Assembly: GCA_017311315.1 (NCBI GenBank)
Contig: CM029642.1
Coordinates: forward strand, 17,587,879 to 17,651,878
DNA length: 64,000 bases
Direction of reading: 5' to 3'
DNA from: Dendrocalamus latiflorus
Lineage: Eukaryota; Streptophyta; Magnoliopsida; Poales; Poaceae
Numbering within the stretch: position 1 is the first letter of the stretch; each line of letters begins with the position of its first letter. This document shows, one piece after another, positions 22,625 to 33,109 of this stretch. The notes beneath the pieces were generated by a model that made no database searches, was not told where the DNA came from, and saw only the letters and a list, made by a program, of their open reading frames with translations. The translations under genes and the position numbers were made by a program.

Positions 22625-22930
22625 CATCACAGCCGGTTCTTGTGAAAAACCGTCTGTGAACATTCCCAGACGGTTCTTAACAACAACCGGCTGTGATAGT
22701 CGACACAACACAGACGGTTTTTAATAAAAAATCGTCTGTGATAATCCCAGATTATCACAGACGGTTTTTAATAAAAACCGTCTGTGATATTCCAGTATCA
22801 CAGACGGTTCAGCGGTAAGAACCGTCTGTGATACTCCTTTTTCCCGCCACAAATACCACAGACGGCCTTCAAATTAAAACCGTCTGTAATAGTTTACATT
22901 ACAGACGGTTTCACAAAACCGTCTGTGATT
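22625..22930. repeat. CACTA right subterminal palindrome array
   Basis: Six or seven palindromes of the family ATCACAGACGG...CCGTCTGTGAT, partly diverged (CACAGCCGGTT near 22628; TTTTTAATAAAAA centres near 22710-22790). They are less regular than the left array and end just before the terminal inverted repeat at 22949-22962. Confidence 0.8.
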
Positions 22931-22964
22931 TGCCGTCTACTATTAGCCTTTCTGTAGTAGTGCC

Positions 22965-25362
22965 GCTTGCCATCGAGGACATGGAGATCATCTCCCGGGA
23001 TTTCGCTGCCGACGTCGCCACCGAGGAGTCACAGCTCGTCGGGCGTGACCGAGTTCGAGACGATCTGGTCGGCCGCCTGGTGGGATCGGAGAGTGGCGCG
23101 CCGCTCCAGGTGCTCTCCGTGTGTGGCATGGGCGGCGTGGGCAAGACAGTGCTCGCGCGGGAGGTGTTGAGGAGCCCGGAGCTCGCGCGGGCTTTCCAAC
23201 TCCGAGCCTGGGTCACCGTGCCGCACCCCTTGGGCATGGCCGAATTCATTCGGAGCCTCGTGAGACAGCTAGACATCGTGCGGCACAGCAGCACAAGCCT
23301 CATGGCCCTCACCGAGGCAGTGGTGCGCCAGCTGGGGGACAAGAGGTACGCCATCGTCGTCGACGACATGTCGACCATTGCGGAGTGGGAGCAAATCAGG
23401 AAGGTGCTGCCCGACGGAAAGAGAGGGAGCTGGATCATCGCGACGACGAGGGACAAGGGTGTCGCCGAGTTGTGCTCCTCACCATCCGACCTTGTGTACG
23501 AGCTCAGCTCTCTCACAGACGCGGAGTCACTTCAACTTCTCTGCAAGAAGGCGCAGATAAACGACGGGCCGTTGATGGGGGAGCTGATGGAGATGGCCAA
23601 CTCCATCCTCCAGAGATGTTGCGGGCTGCCGCTGGCGGTCGCCGCCGTCGGCAAGCTGTTGGCCACAAAGATGAAGAAGCCGGTGGAGTGGAAGAAGCTG
23701 CACGACCACCTCGGCTCGGAGCTGAAGAACAACCCGGGTTTGGGGTCAATAAAAGACGTCCTCACGTCCAGCTACGATGCGCTGCCGTACCACCTCAAGT
23801 CCTGCTTCTTGTACCTTAGCGTCTTCCCCAAGTACCGCGAACTTCGCCAGACTCGCGTGTTATGGCGGTGGATGGCCGAGGGGCTGGTGACCGAGAGGCT
23901 GGTGACCGAGAGGCCGGACATGCATCTCTGGGACGTTGGGGAGGGCTACTTCAATCAACTTATCAGTAGGTGCATGATCCAGCCAGCGACCACCTGGGTC
24001 AACCTTGACGATCGGATCAACACCGCCCAGGTCCACGACATGAATCACATGATGCGTGAGATCATCCTTGCCAAGTCCGCCGAGGAGAACCAGCTCTTCG
24101 TTCTTAACAACCGCCAGCTGCCGTCGATGCAGCGCACAAGGGAGAAGGTCCGGCACTTGGTCGTCAGCAGCGGTGTTGACTGCCGCTGGCAAGCTGGGAT
24201 CGACGTCCTGGAGAGCATTAACAACCTGTCACACGTTCGGTCGCTGACAGTCGACGGAGAGTGTCCGCCGCGCCTCATCATCCCCTCCAAGATGAAGATG
24301 CTCAGAGTGCTCGATCTGGAGGACTGCCCGAACACGACGGACGCCCATATCGCGGACATCGGCGAGCTTCGCCATCTAAAGTACCTGGGCTTAAGAAGAA
24401 CCAGCATCACTAGGCTCCCCGAGTCGCTCGGGAGGCTCAAGTTCCTGCAGTTCATAGACATCCGAGGCACCAAGGTCACCACCGTGCCGCAAGGCCTCAC
24501 CAAGCTGGAGAAACTGCAGTACTTCACCGTCGGCCACTGCATGCGCTACGACGACAACCATAAGTCCCGCAGCGGCGTCAGACTCCCCGACGGCTTCGGA
24601 AGGCTGAGGAGCATGCGCACTATGGGTCAGGTGGCCGTCGGGAAAGATGGCCACCGCACGCTCAGGGATATAAGCAAGCTGGTCGAGCTCATCAATCTGG
24701 AAATCACGGAACTCACCGACAAAGATGGTGTAGAACTCCGGGACACACTTCATGAGCTCGTCGGTCTTAAAGACCTCGAGGTGCGCGCTAGGGGCACCGG
24801 CACCGGCAACCATGGCTCACTCCGTTGACTGGAATCGATATCATCGCCGCCGCAGCATCTCATCATCCTCCGGCTATGTGGGTTCCTCCGCAAGCTGCCC
24901 CATTGGGTCCAGTCACTCCAAGGCGTCACCAAGATCAAGCTGCTCGGCACAGAGTTGGAGCAAGACGCGGTCGAGGTTCTTGGGGATCTCCCAAGCCTAA
25001 CAGGTTTGCATCTCTGGAGGAAGTCCTATGTGGGGCAGCAGTTGCACCTGCACCCAGGCAAGTTCGCGAAGCTAAAGCTCATCAGCATCGACCGCCTCGA
25101 AGACTTGGTGTCGCTAGTCATCGAGAAAGAATCCATGCCGAGTCTGCAGTGGCTGTGGCTCAAACGATGCCGCATGTTGAGCGACGACGAGGACGGTGTC
25201 GTCGGTGTGACGTTCCTGCCGCTGCTCAAGGAGGTCCGGGTCAAGTTCAACGACGGCGATAAACCCATGCTACATGCTATCCTGCGAAAGCAATTACTAG
25301 AAAAGCACCCAAATCACCCACAGTTTGAGTATGTGCATGAGCATATAGCTCTGCATACTTAA
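22965..25362 (+). pseudogene. CC-NLR resistance gene, 3' part (NB-ARC and LRR)
   Basis: This is the rest of the gene at 12260. NB-ARC motifs appear in order: P-loop GMGGVGKT (about 23125-23148), RNBS-A, kinase-2 as IVVDDM (about 23353-23370, lacking the usual Leu-rich lead and final Trp), RNBS-B GSWIIATTRD, GLPLAV (about 23624), RNBS-D CFLYLSVFPKY, and a VHD version of the MHD switch (24031-24039). LRRs follow. An in-frame TGA at 24826-24828 interrupts the LRR; the same frame then runs another 178 codons to TAA at 25360-25362 with LRR-like sequence (LPSLTGLHLW, LPLLKEVRV), so this is a nonsense mutation, not a shift. NLRs bind ATP/ADP and trigger immune responses on effector recognition; this copy is probably dead. 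Confidence 0.88.
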
Positions 25363-25383
25363 TTAGTGAGCTATATATAATAT

Positions 25384-25801
25384 GGGTGTATATATGTATC
25401 ACTTGGATCACAAAAACTATCGTGTGCTTCTGTGTGTCGTCATCTTTCTGTGAATATGTGCGTTATGTCCAGGTGATCGTGTGTGTTTACAAGGGATATA
25501 TGCCAACATCTGCGAGGCGCCAGAAGCGGTTGTCGCCTTTGGCACCGTCGGTGGACACAATTTCGGTGCCCAAAAATTGCATCGATTCTGAATATAAAAT
25601 TTGCACATGGTTCATCCAGATTTGTGACTATTAGATTAAAGATCCAATGGTCATAAATTCTTCCCCCTAAAAAAAATATCCCCCTCCTCTAAAAAAATCT
25701 CTCCCCTCTAAAATAAAAGGGTCGTTGGATCTCTAATCTAATGGTTCTAAATCTATATAACTATTAGGAAGAAAATATCCAAGTGATATCTAGACACACC
25801 C
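25384..25801. mobile_element. Mutator-type MITE, family A copy 4, with an internal insertion
   Basis: Starts GGGTGTATATATGTATCAC and ends GATATCTAGACACACCC, with family-A inner arms from 25611. About 200 bases (25408-25610) replace part of the left arm; that insert matches 29945-30105 in inverse orientation. The flanks (ATATAATAT and AACAAATAT) are only a weak target-duplication match, so this is an older copy. Confidence 0.6.
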
Positions 25802-26250
25802 AACAAATATATCTGAACTCACTCCCTATCACGAGCCACAAAGATACGAACTCCAATTACACACGCACCCACGGCCGAGTAACAGCTCTGGCCGCTTCAC
25901 GTTACACCTACATGCTTCTAACAACAACCTGCATACTACACGTTACACCTACATGCACGGACATGCATCACGTCCAGCATTTGACGTGACAGACTCAAAA
26001 CACAATGCAAACACACACCAACAACTTTGACGTGGAACCAAAATCGTGCAACCAGGTTATTATCAACAGCAGACAACTCAAACGTAAAGTCACCGAAATC
26101 ACCGTCGGCGGCAAGGTCACCGGAGTCGGCTCTGCCCGAGTTGGAGGCTGAGACGTCACTGGCGCACGATTCAATAAACAAATCTAACTATGAGAAGAGT
26201 TCGGCGCGGCTGAAATCCTAACAAAAATGTAGTCGAGTGTTGTATAGTAA
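25802..26250. repeat. Dispersed duplicate block (copy 1)
   Basis: Matches 30145-30850 in the same orientation, including GTCACCGAAATCACCGTCGG and the phrase ending TGTAGTCGAGTGTTG. A minus frame of 81 codons (25936-26181) is rich in Ser/Asp/Gly and could be a decayed exon. The other copy carries a 370-base insertion. Confidence 0.6.
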
Positions 26251-27590
26251 ACTTTGGCTGGCCCATTTCAGTTCTTTCTTTCTTTTTTTCTCCTCTTTCT
26301 GCCCAGCTGGTGGCCCAGCCCACTCCTCTCCCCACTTATGCCTTCCTTCTTGCCCATCCTCCTACCGCTCGGCCCAGTCGCACCTAGCCGCCCGGCACGC
26401 CTGGCCCCCATCTCCTCCTTCCACGCCATGGTCCGCAGGGAAGACATCGCTGCCGCTCCCAGCTGTGCGTCGCCGCCATCATCGCCGCGCCACTCACGCT
26501 GCGCCCATGCCCCGACCGCTTCATCTTGACGTGCTGCATCTCCGCCTACGCCGCGTGCTACATCGCCACAGGCCTGTGTCCGTCACCGCCGCTCCTGCAC
26601 CTTGGAGATGCCACTTTTCCTACTGCGCCACGCACAACTGTGTCCATGCCCCAGCACCGCCCCGCATAGAGCGCCGGCCCCTCCGCCTCATGTCGTGCGC
26701 CACCCTGTTCAAGCACCAGCACCGCCATCGCATCATTACGCACGCCGTGCTGTTTATCTACAGCACTGTGCAACCCCGTCGCCTATAAAAGCCGACCGAG
26801 CTCACCTGTCACCCCTTACTCCTTCATCACCTCCCCACCTCGCCATTGCCCAACCCAAGCTCAAGTCGAGCCCAGGATTTCGCCGTCGTGTACCGGCCAT
26901 GAAGCTCCGCCGAGGGCCATTGCTTCTTCCGTGAGGCGTGAGCTTCCGTTGCCCCTAACCATGTAAAAATGTGTGCCGGGATCCCTTTTGCTCCTTCCCT
27001 CACTCAATTGCATTTTCTTCCCAAACTGCAGCCGAAACCACCGCCCGCACCATTGTCTCTCGCTCGGTGCGTCCCACTTTCTCCCTCTTTCTCTCTCTGA
27101 GAGCATCTCTGCACCTCACTTAATCCTTCCACACCTTTAATTTTGTCTTCCATCTTCTCTAGCTCGCTGCTGCCGCTGGCCCTCCTCAGATCATCAGACC
27201 TCGTCGACCCCTCCGATGAGATCCCCTTGCCACCTGTATGCTCACTGTTCCTTTTGCTCGTCGCACCATTGCCGGCCCGGTCCCATGGCTGCAGTACCAC
27301 CGCCAGTGCCATGCGTCGTCGCACTGCCACCGTGGTTCGCCGTTCACCGCGTCATCACCGTGTATAGTTCTACCATGATGCCGGCAACCCATTTTGGGTG
27401 TCGCCGCCTGCCGTCGCATGTCTCGCAGGCGACCAAACACACGTACAAATATGTGCGCACATATCCGTGTACTCCTCCCACGAACTCGCGGTAAAGGCAA
27501 CTGAAAACGGCAAGCCGGCACGATCGAAACGATCTGAAAACTCGCACGGGTTCACGCACGGGATTGCACGCCGTGCATGTCTCTTTTAGT
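26251..27590 (+). other. GC-rich block, possible retrotransposon LTR or leader
   Basis: Pyrimidine-rich, GC-rich DNA with a TATA-like CTATAAAAG near 26782-26790 followed by a Ser/Pro-type leader. Open frames on both strands are Pro/Ala/His-rich without recognisable motifs. The texture suits an LTR with its promoter, but I found no partner LTR. Confidence 0.3.
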
Positions 27591-27825
27591 TACGTACATA
27601 GTATATGGGACTTCCGTTTTGGTTTCTCCTTACATGTATTGTTTAGAGACCTGATAACACAACGGTTGCTACTAATACTATGTATCGTAGTCGTAAACAC
27701 GCACGGTCATGCATCAGAACCGCATGGAGCAGTAGTAGAAACAACGGAGAGTACACCAACGAGGAGACCAACTAACTAACATATACTACTTGTCAATCCT
27801 TATCGTTGTAGGTCGTGTAATAAAT

Positions 27826-28060
27826 GGGTGTGTATAGGTATCACCTGAATGTTTTCTTTCTAACTATCATCCAAATTTGTGACCGTTGGATTAGAGATCC
27901 AACGGTCTCTTTTTTTGGAGGGGGGAGAATTTTTTTTAGGGGGGTGAATTTTTTTTGGAGGGGGTGGGGAGAATTTGTGGCTCTTGGATCTCTAATCTAA
28001 CGGTCACAAATTTGGATGATAGTTAGAAAGAAAACATCCGGATGATGTTTATCAATACCC
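27826..28060. mobile_element. Mutator-type MITE, family A copy 2, with perfect 9-bp target duplication
   Basis: It starts GGGTGTGTATAGGTATCACC and ends ATGTTTATCAATACCC. The flanks GTAATAAAT (27817-27825) and GTAATAAAT (28061-28069) are identical. Long inverted ends with a 9-bp duplication point to the Mutator superfamily. It lies 100 bases upstream of a MATH-BTB start codon. Confidence 0.8.
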
Positions 28061-28159
28061 GTAATAAATAGCGCACTACTTTTCTTATCACCACTTTGTC
28101 TCCTCCACGCTCTTGGCCAACCTGCGAAGTGAAAACGATCCGATCCATCGCGCGCCGTC

Positions 28160-29105
28160 ATGTTGACCTCCGCGCCGGTCGACGTTGCTAGGCCGTCAGG
28201 CTCCACCTCCACCATCGTCGCCAGGGTGAAGGCGGCCGGGCACCACGTCCTGAAGATCGACGGCTACTCACAGACCAAGGCGATGGTCGCCACCGGCGAC
28301 CACATCAAATCCTGCGATTTCCACGTCGGAGGCCACACATGGCGCATCAAGTACTACCCCAACGGAGACAAGGAGGCCACACATGGCACAGTTCTGTTGC
28401 ACCTTACTCGATCATGCCGGCGAGCCGGTGCCGTCGCAGAGCTTCGACGGCCAGATACGCAGCTTCCCGTCCCCGGAAGGTTGTACTTCATGGGGATTCT
28501 CATGATTGATCAAGAGGGAAGACCTCGAGAAGTCGGAGCACCTAAAGAACAATCGCTTCGCCATCCGGTGCGACGTCAACGTCATGAAAGACCTCGACCT
28601 GGTCGTGGAAGAGACGTTCCTCAACGTGCCGAAGTTCGACTTGCACACGCACCTCGGCCACCTCCTCTCCACCAAGGAAGGCACGGACGTGGTGTTCAAC
28701 GTCGGCGACGAGACGTTCGACGCACATAGGTGCATCCTCGCAGCTCGGTCCCCGGTCTTCAAGGCGGAGCTCTTCGGCTTAATGAAGCCCGCAGGTAGAA
28801 GTGTCAAGATCGACAACATGGACGCTCGAGCGTTCAAGGCTCTCCCTCACTTCATATACACGGACACATTGCCGGAGATGGCCGTGCAAGACGTGCCGGC
28901 CGTGACTCGGCAGCTACTTGCCGCGGCTGATAAATACCAAGTGGAGAGGCTGAAGTTGGTCTGCGAGGACAGGCTGAGCAGGCACGTCGACAAGAGCACG
29001 GCGTCGACTGACTCGGTGGGTGCGGATCAGCAGCAGCTCCACCACCGTCGTCCATGGTTTATGGGGACGTGCTTGGAGTTTCTCAGTTGTCTTTTTGCTG
29101 ATTGA
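28160..29105 (+). pseudogene. MATH-BTB gene, copy 1, broken
   Basis: ATG at 28160 starts the typical MATH domain (HHVLKIDGYSQTK, then FHVGGHTWRIKYYPNGD). About 30 residues are missing after 28370 and the frame shifts; the rest of MATH continues in another frame (CTLLDHAGEPVPSQSF). A TGA at 28503-28505 precedes KREDLEKSEHLKNN. The BTB domain (28650-28980; TDVVFNVGDETFDAHRCILAARSPVFKAELFG region) is readable, but the C-terminal part after DKSTAS is frameshifted. MATH-BTB proteins bind substrates through MATH and CUL3 through BTB for ubiquitination. With a shift, a stop and a damaged end this copy is a pseudogene. Confidence 0.85.
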
Positions 29106-29433
29106 TTTTCTTAATTGCTTTTGAAATTTTAGCAGACGAACCTGTGGAATGCATGGATAAATGGATATGATCATCTTGCTCTTTCTATTGCTTAACATAA
29201 GTCTCGATCTTACGTGTGCTCGTTCTTTCTATTAAACATCTTAATTATATGTGTTAATTGTGTGGCTGAACAAAATATTTTTCTCCACTTCACGCTAAAG
29301 GATTTAATTGGAAGTGCTACGCTTTCAGTCAATGGTCTTTATATACTAGCATAACTCAATGTAAAGGCCGAGTGTTACATCCCCCCCATAAATGCCTCAT
29401 GCCATCGGTATTGTTTTGCCCATAAATACCCTT
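29106..29433. other. Intergenic, no gene seen
   Basis: Immediate 3' flank of the broken MATH-BTB copy. AT-rich, nothing gene-like. Confidence 0.5.
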
Positions 29434-29641
29434 TTGGTATCAGTCGGATGTTTTCTTCCTAATAATCATCCAAATTTTGGACCGTTGGATTATAGATCCA
29501 ACGGTCTCTTTTTTTTTGGAGGGGGGAGATTTTTTTTGGAGGGGGCAGGGAGAATTCGTAACCATTGGATTTCTAATCTAACGATCACAAATCTGGATGA
29601 TAGTTAAAAAGAAAACATTCAGATGATATTTATCAATACCC
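29434..29641. mobile_element. Mutator-type MITE, family A copy 3 (left end worn)
   Basis: Inner arms TCGGATGTTTTCTTCCTAAT and the right end TATTTATCAATACCC match the family; the outermost left bases have diverged. No target duplication is visible. Confidence 0.6.
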
Positions 29642-29789
29642 TAATATATCCTGCAGCCTAAACTTTTCTAAAAAAAATCAACCCCTATGCAGCACGGCCA
29701 CACGGCCACACATATGTAGCACCTTGCTTCGCTTTCATCCTCGCTTCGCCAAAAGGGTTAAGTTGAAGGTGGTGTGTGCGTGTTGTGTG

Positions 29790-29890
29790 CGCGTGGTGTG
29801 TGTTGCTTGCAGAACAATATTTTGCCTAGCTCCCAGTTATCTTGTGTGTGCGTGGTGTGTGTTGCTTGCAGAACAATATTTTGCCTATAT
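29790..29890 (+). repeat. Tandem duplication of about 60 bp
   Basis: The phrase GCGTGGTGTGTGTTGCTTGC with AGAACAATATTTTGCCTA occurs twice in direct orientation. Confidence 0.85.
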
Positions 29891-29944
29891 GAAATCAATT
29901 GTCTCTCTATATAAAAAAAGGCTAAAAAAGAGCACAACGTAAAG

Positions 29945-30105
29945 CATGTGAGACTCGATGCAATTTTTGGGCACGGAAATCGTGTCCGCTGACGCCTCAC
30001 AGATGTTGCCATAGATCCCTGGTAAACACACACGACCACCTGGACACGACGCACACGTTCACAGGAAGACGACGACACACAGAAGCACACGATAGTTTTT
30101 GTGAC
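29945..30105 (-). repeat. Inverted copy of the 25.4-kb insert
   Basis: The minus strand matches 25408-25590 (AAAAACTATCGTGTGCTTCTG and GTGCCCAAAAATTGCATCGA). No recognised coding function. Confidence 0.65.
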
Positions 30106-30144
30106 ACGAACTCAATTTGTATCGTTTTCTCGCTTGTTATCTTT

Positions 30145-30850
30145 TATTATTGACTCAAAACAAATATATCTGAACTACACATGCACCCACGCCAGAGTAA
30201 CAGCTCAGACCGCTTCTGACAACAACCTGCATACTACACGTTACACCTACATGCACGAACCAAAATCAATCAGCAACAAGATTATTATCAACAGTAGACA
30301 ACTCAAAATTAAAGGGGATTATTATCAACCGTGAAGCTGCGTACGGGCGGAAGAGAATTGGCACGCGGGGAAGAAATGGAGGGGTGCGGGATGTGAGGGA
30401 GGGCGCATGGCAGGCGCGGAGAGGGAGGAGGCGAGCGGCGTGAGGAGAGAGGAGGCGTGGAGGCCAACGGCGAAGAGGTGGGGGAAGAGGGAGGCGGACG
30501 GAGAAGAGGGAGAGGGGCAGGGAGAAGAGGAAGAGGGAGGGGGAAGAGGGGGTAAGGGTATTTTTGTCCAGAATGCTAATTCCCGAAGAAAATTGAATCT
30601 TTTAGTGGTAATTTCTAGAGCCCGGTTTTTTCGGTGGTATTTTCTGAAAGCAGTGACCTTTCAGTGCTACTGAACAAAATTTCCCATCTTGTCACCGAAA
30701 TCACCGTCGGCGGCAAGGTCACCGGAGTCGGCTCTGCCCGAGTTGCAGGCTGAGACGTCACCGGCGCACGATTCAAGAAACAAATCTAACTATGAGAGAG
30801 TTCGGCGCGGCTGAAATCCTAACAAAAATGTAGTCGAGTGTTGCATAGTA
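30145..30850. repeat. Dispersed duplicate block (copy 2) with a 370-bp insertion
   Basis: Matches 25802-26250. The match breaks at about 30318 and resumes at about 30690 with GTCACCGAAATCACCG. The inserted part (30318-30690) is G/A-rich (GGAGGCG, GAAGAGG runs) followed by AT-rich sequence; the open frame at 30407-30673 follows from that composition. Confidence 0.6.
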
Positions 30851-31218
30851 AATCCATTGTTTAAAGTGCGAAGGTGGAATCCAATACGAAAAATCTGAAA
30901 TTATATTGTGTTAGGATCTAGGACACACCGGCAAACTAGTTTTCACGCACGCGTACGGGAATACAATTCTAGTGATTCTCGACTCGACCTAATTCGTTAC
31001 GTTGGAAGCAACTAAGAACCTGAACATCTGACGTTTGGAGATTTGGAATCCATCTTATATATTTGCTGCTGTCATTGTAACAATAAAATCATTTAATTTC
31101 CGATACATACTTGGTTAGCCGTTGTCTTTCTACAAGCATAGCTATACACCTACGCTTCCTTATCCAACCATCAAGCCTTAATTGATCGATCTTGTTCCCT
31201 CCTCTCGGTGGCTTTGCC
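30851..31218 (+). promoter_or_regulatory. Upstream region of the intact MATH-BTB gene
   Basis: A TATATATTT box near 31055 stands about 160 bases before the start codon. No other motif can be supported. Confidence 0.35.
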
Positions 31219-32286
31219 ATGTCGACCTCCGCGCCTCCCACCGTCAACAAAGCCGGCGACGCGCCGCCGGGTCCCTCAGCCTCGACCATCGTTGTCTCCG
31301 AGGCGAGTGCGTACCACGTGCTGAAGGTCGAAGGCTACTCGCGAACGAAGATGATGATCGCAACAGGTGATCACGTCAACTCCGGCGAGTTCCACGTCGG
31401 TGGCCACACCTGGCGCATCAACTACTACCCCAGCGGCAACCGTTCGGAGTTCGCTGACTCCATATCCCTATTTCTAGAGATGACCAGTGCCGCCACGGCC
31501 ATCGACGACGTCCATGTAGGACTCAAGCTCAGCTTGATCGATCACGCCGGGGAGCCAGTGCAATCATGTAGCTATGTCGATAAGTGCACTTTCACAAAGA
31601 AACAGCATCGACGTGGCTTCGCTAGTTTCATCAAGAGGGAGGATCTGGAGAAGTCGGAGCATCTCAAGGACGACTGCTTCGCCGTCCGGTGCGACCTCAC
31701 CGTCATCATAAAGGAGCTACGCGTGGAAGAGCTCGTCAAGGTGCCGCCGCCTGTCCTGCAACGGCACCTCGGCGAGCTTCTTTCGGGCAGGGATCGGACA
31801 GACGTGACGTTCAAGGTCGGCAAGAAGACGTTCGTTGCACACCGGTGCATCCTGGCCGCTCGGTCGTCGGTCTTCAAGGCGGAGCTCTTTGGTTCCATGA
31901 AAGAGTACACTGAAAGATGCATTGATATCGATGACATGGAGGCCGACGTATTCAGAGCATTTCTACAATTCATCTACACCGACGAACTGCCGGAGATGAA
32001 CAAGGAAGAAGCGGCAGTGATGGCTCAGCACCTGCTTGTCGCGGCGGACAGGTACAACATGGAGAGGCTGAAGATGATCTGCGAGGACATGTTGTACAGG
32101 CACCTTGACGTAAGCACGGCGGCGATAACCTTGCCGTTAGCCGAGCAGCATCATTGCCCACGGCTTAAGGAGGCGATCTTCAGGTTCCTGAATTCTCCAG
32201 CCAAGTTGAGAGCAGTCGTGACAAGCGATGGGTATGAGCATCTAATGACAAGCTGCCCATCTACAACCACGGAACTTGTTGCCTAG
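31219..32286 (+). CDS. MATH-BTB protein, intact copy 2 (CUL3 substrate adaptor)
   Basis: Single-exon frame of 355 residues. I place the start at ATG 31219 (MSTSAPP), which aligns with the starts of the other copies; the frame is open a little further upstream without ATG. MATH domain at about residues 30-160: YHVLKVEGYSRTK, FHVGGHTWRINYYPSG, then DLEKSEHLKDDCFAVRCDLTV. BTB at about 185-300: TDVTFKVGKKTFVAHRCILA, AELFGSMKEY, FLQFIYTDELPEM. A short BACK-like tail ends in YEHLMTSCPSTTTELVA. Family role: MATH binds the target protein, BTB dimerises and docks on CUL3, and the complex ubiquitinates the target. It lacks introns, as most expanded grass members do. It is the only undamaged member of six here and could be functional. 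Confidence 0.92.
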   Translation: MSTSAPPTVNKAGDAPPGPSASTIVVSEASAYHVLKVEGYSRTKMMIATGDHVNSGEFHVGGHTWRINYYPSGNRSEFADSISLFLEMTSAATAIDDVHVGLKLSLIDHAGEPVQSCSYVDKCTFTKKQHRRGFASFIKREDLEKSEHLKDDCFAVRCDLTVIIKELRVEELVKVPPPVLQRHLGELLSGRDRTDVTFKVGKKTFVAHRCILAARSSVFKAELFGSMKEYTERCIDIDDMEADVFRAFLQFIYTDELPEMNKEEAAVMAQHLLVAADRYNMERLKMICEDMLYRHLDVSTAAITLPLAEQHHCPRLKEAIFRFLNSPAKLRAVVTSDGYEHLMTSCPSTTTELVA

Positions 32287-33109
32287 ATCGCTGCGCTTTG
32301 GACTTAGAAGGAAGTAAAGACTCAGGAGACGCCATCCTGCTATTTGATCTATTTTTTTTTCTGGTTTTCTGAATTTTCCTAGTTATATATGTTTTTGGAA
32401 GAATAGTTTGTTGAACAGCATGTATACCAATGCATGCTGCAACATCTTGGCAGTATCTATTTTGCTGATAGAAAGAAGGTTAACATGTTCGTGTTCTTCT
32501 TTCTATGTTAATCCATTAACGTATTTGCTAAACCAATATTGAACCAGACGCAACCTGTCCTCTGGCTGCGTACCACGCGGGGGAGAGCGGCGCGTGCAGG
32601 AGCCGCGCCGGTGAGCGTGGGGGTCCGCGAGCGCGAGACCATGCACGGCAACGTGGGATGCGCAGTTCCCTTCCCCCGCCGATCCAACTCGGCCCAGCCG
32701 ACCACCTGCCAGGCCGACCAGGAGGGAGACGCTGTTCGTCTTCTCCGCCATGTCATGTCTCTCTCTCCACCCTCACTGACCGCGGGCCATGGCCTCTCCT
32801 GTCAGGCCGACCAGGAGGGTGACGATGTTCGTCATCTCTCTCTCACCCGCTCGCTGCTGCGCCCGTACGCACGCGCATGCAGAGCTGACGCGACGCCATC
32901 ATCCCTCTGCCGCCTCAAGAACTGCAGCACGCCGCAACCCTGTCAACCGAGTTCGCGCCCGGCGCTCGCGAGGTGGCGTCCCCGCTCGTTCTTCTCTTCT
33001 CTATTTGACCTGCTCCCGTCATCTTCTCCAAATCCGGCTGCTGGCTCTGCCCACCGATTCCGACCGTTGGGGTCCTCATCTTCTGGCTCCCCACTCCCGA
33101 CTACTCTTG
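32287..33109. other. Spacer with a GC-rich segment, unassigned
   Basis: From 32540 a GC-rich segment contains the phrase CAGGCCGACCAGGAGGG twice (near 32710 and 32803), each followed by GACG.TGTTCGTC. Open frames on both strands are Ser/Arg/Pro-rich and match no family known to me. Confidence 0.35.

Larger units (their letters stand above)
12724..22962 (-). mobile_element. Complete CACTA (En/Spm) DNA transposon, about 10.2 kb
   Basis: The ends are CACTACTACAGAAA at 12724 and its exact complement TTTCTGTAGTAGTG ending at 22962 (14-bp perfect terminal inverted repeats). The flanking CC at 12722-12723 and 22963-22964 is best read as a 2-bp target duplication, because only that reading rejoins the NLR frame. 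Subterminal regions (12745-13115 and 22625-22930) are packed with palindromes built from ATCACAGACGGTTTTT. Both genes run on the minus strand: TNP2 transposase (21193 to 18605), then a TnpA-like/Ulp1 gene (16440 to 13419). CACTA elements move by cut-and-paste; TNP2 cuts and the TnpA-like protein binds subterminal repeats. With both genes apparently intact the element could be autonomous. Confidence 0.93.

Noticed and set aside
23121..23819. 232-codon frame overlapping the NLR in another frame
   Set aside because: A shadow of the GC-rich NB-ARC coding frame; His/Arg/Gly-rich and without motifs.
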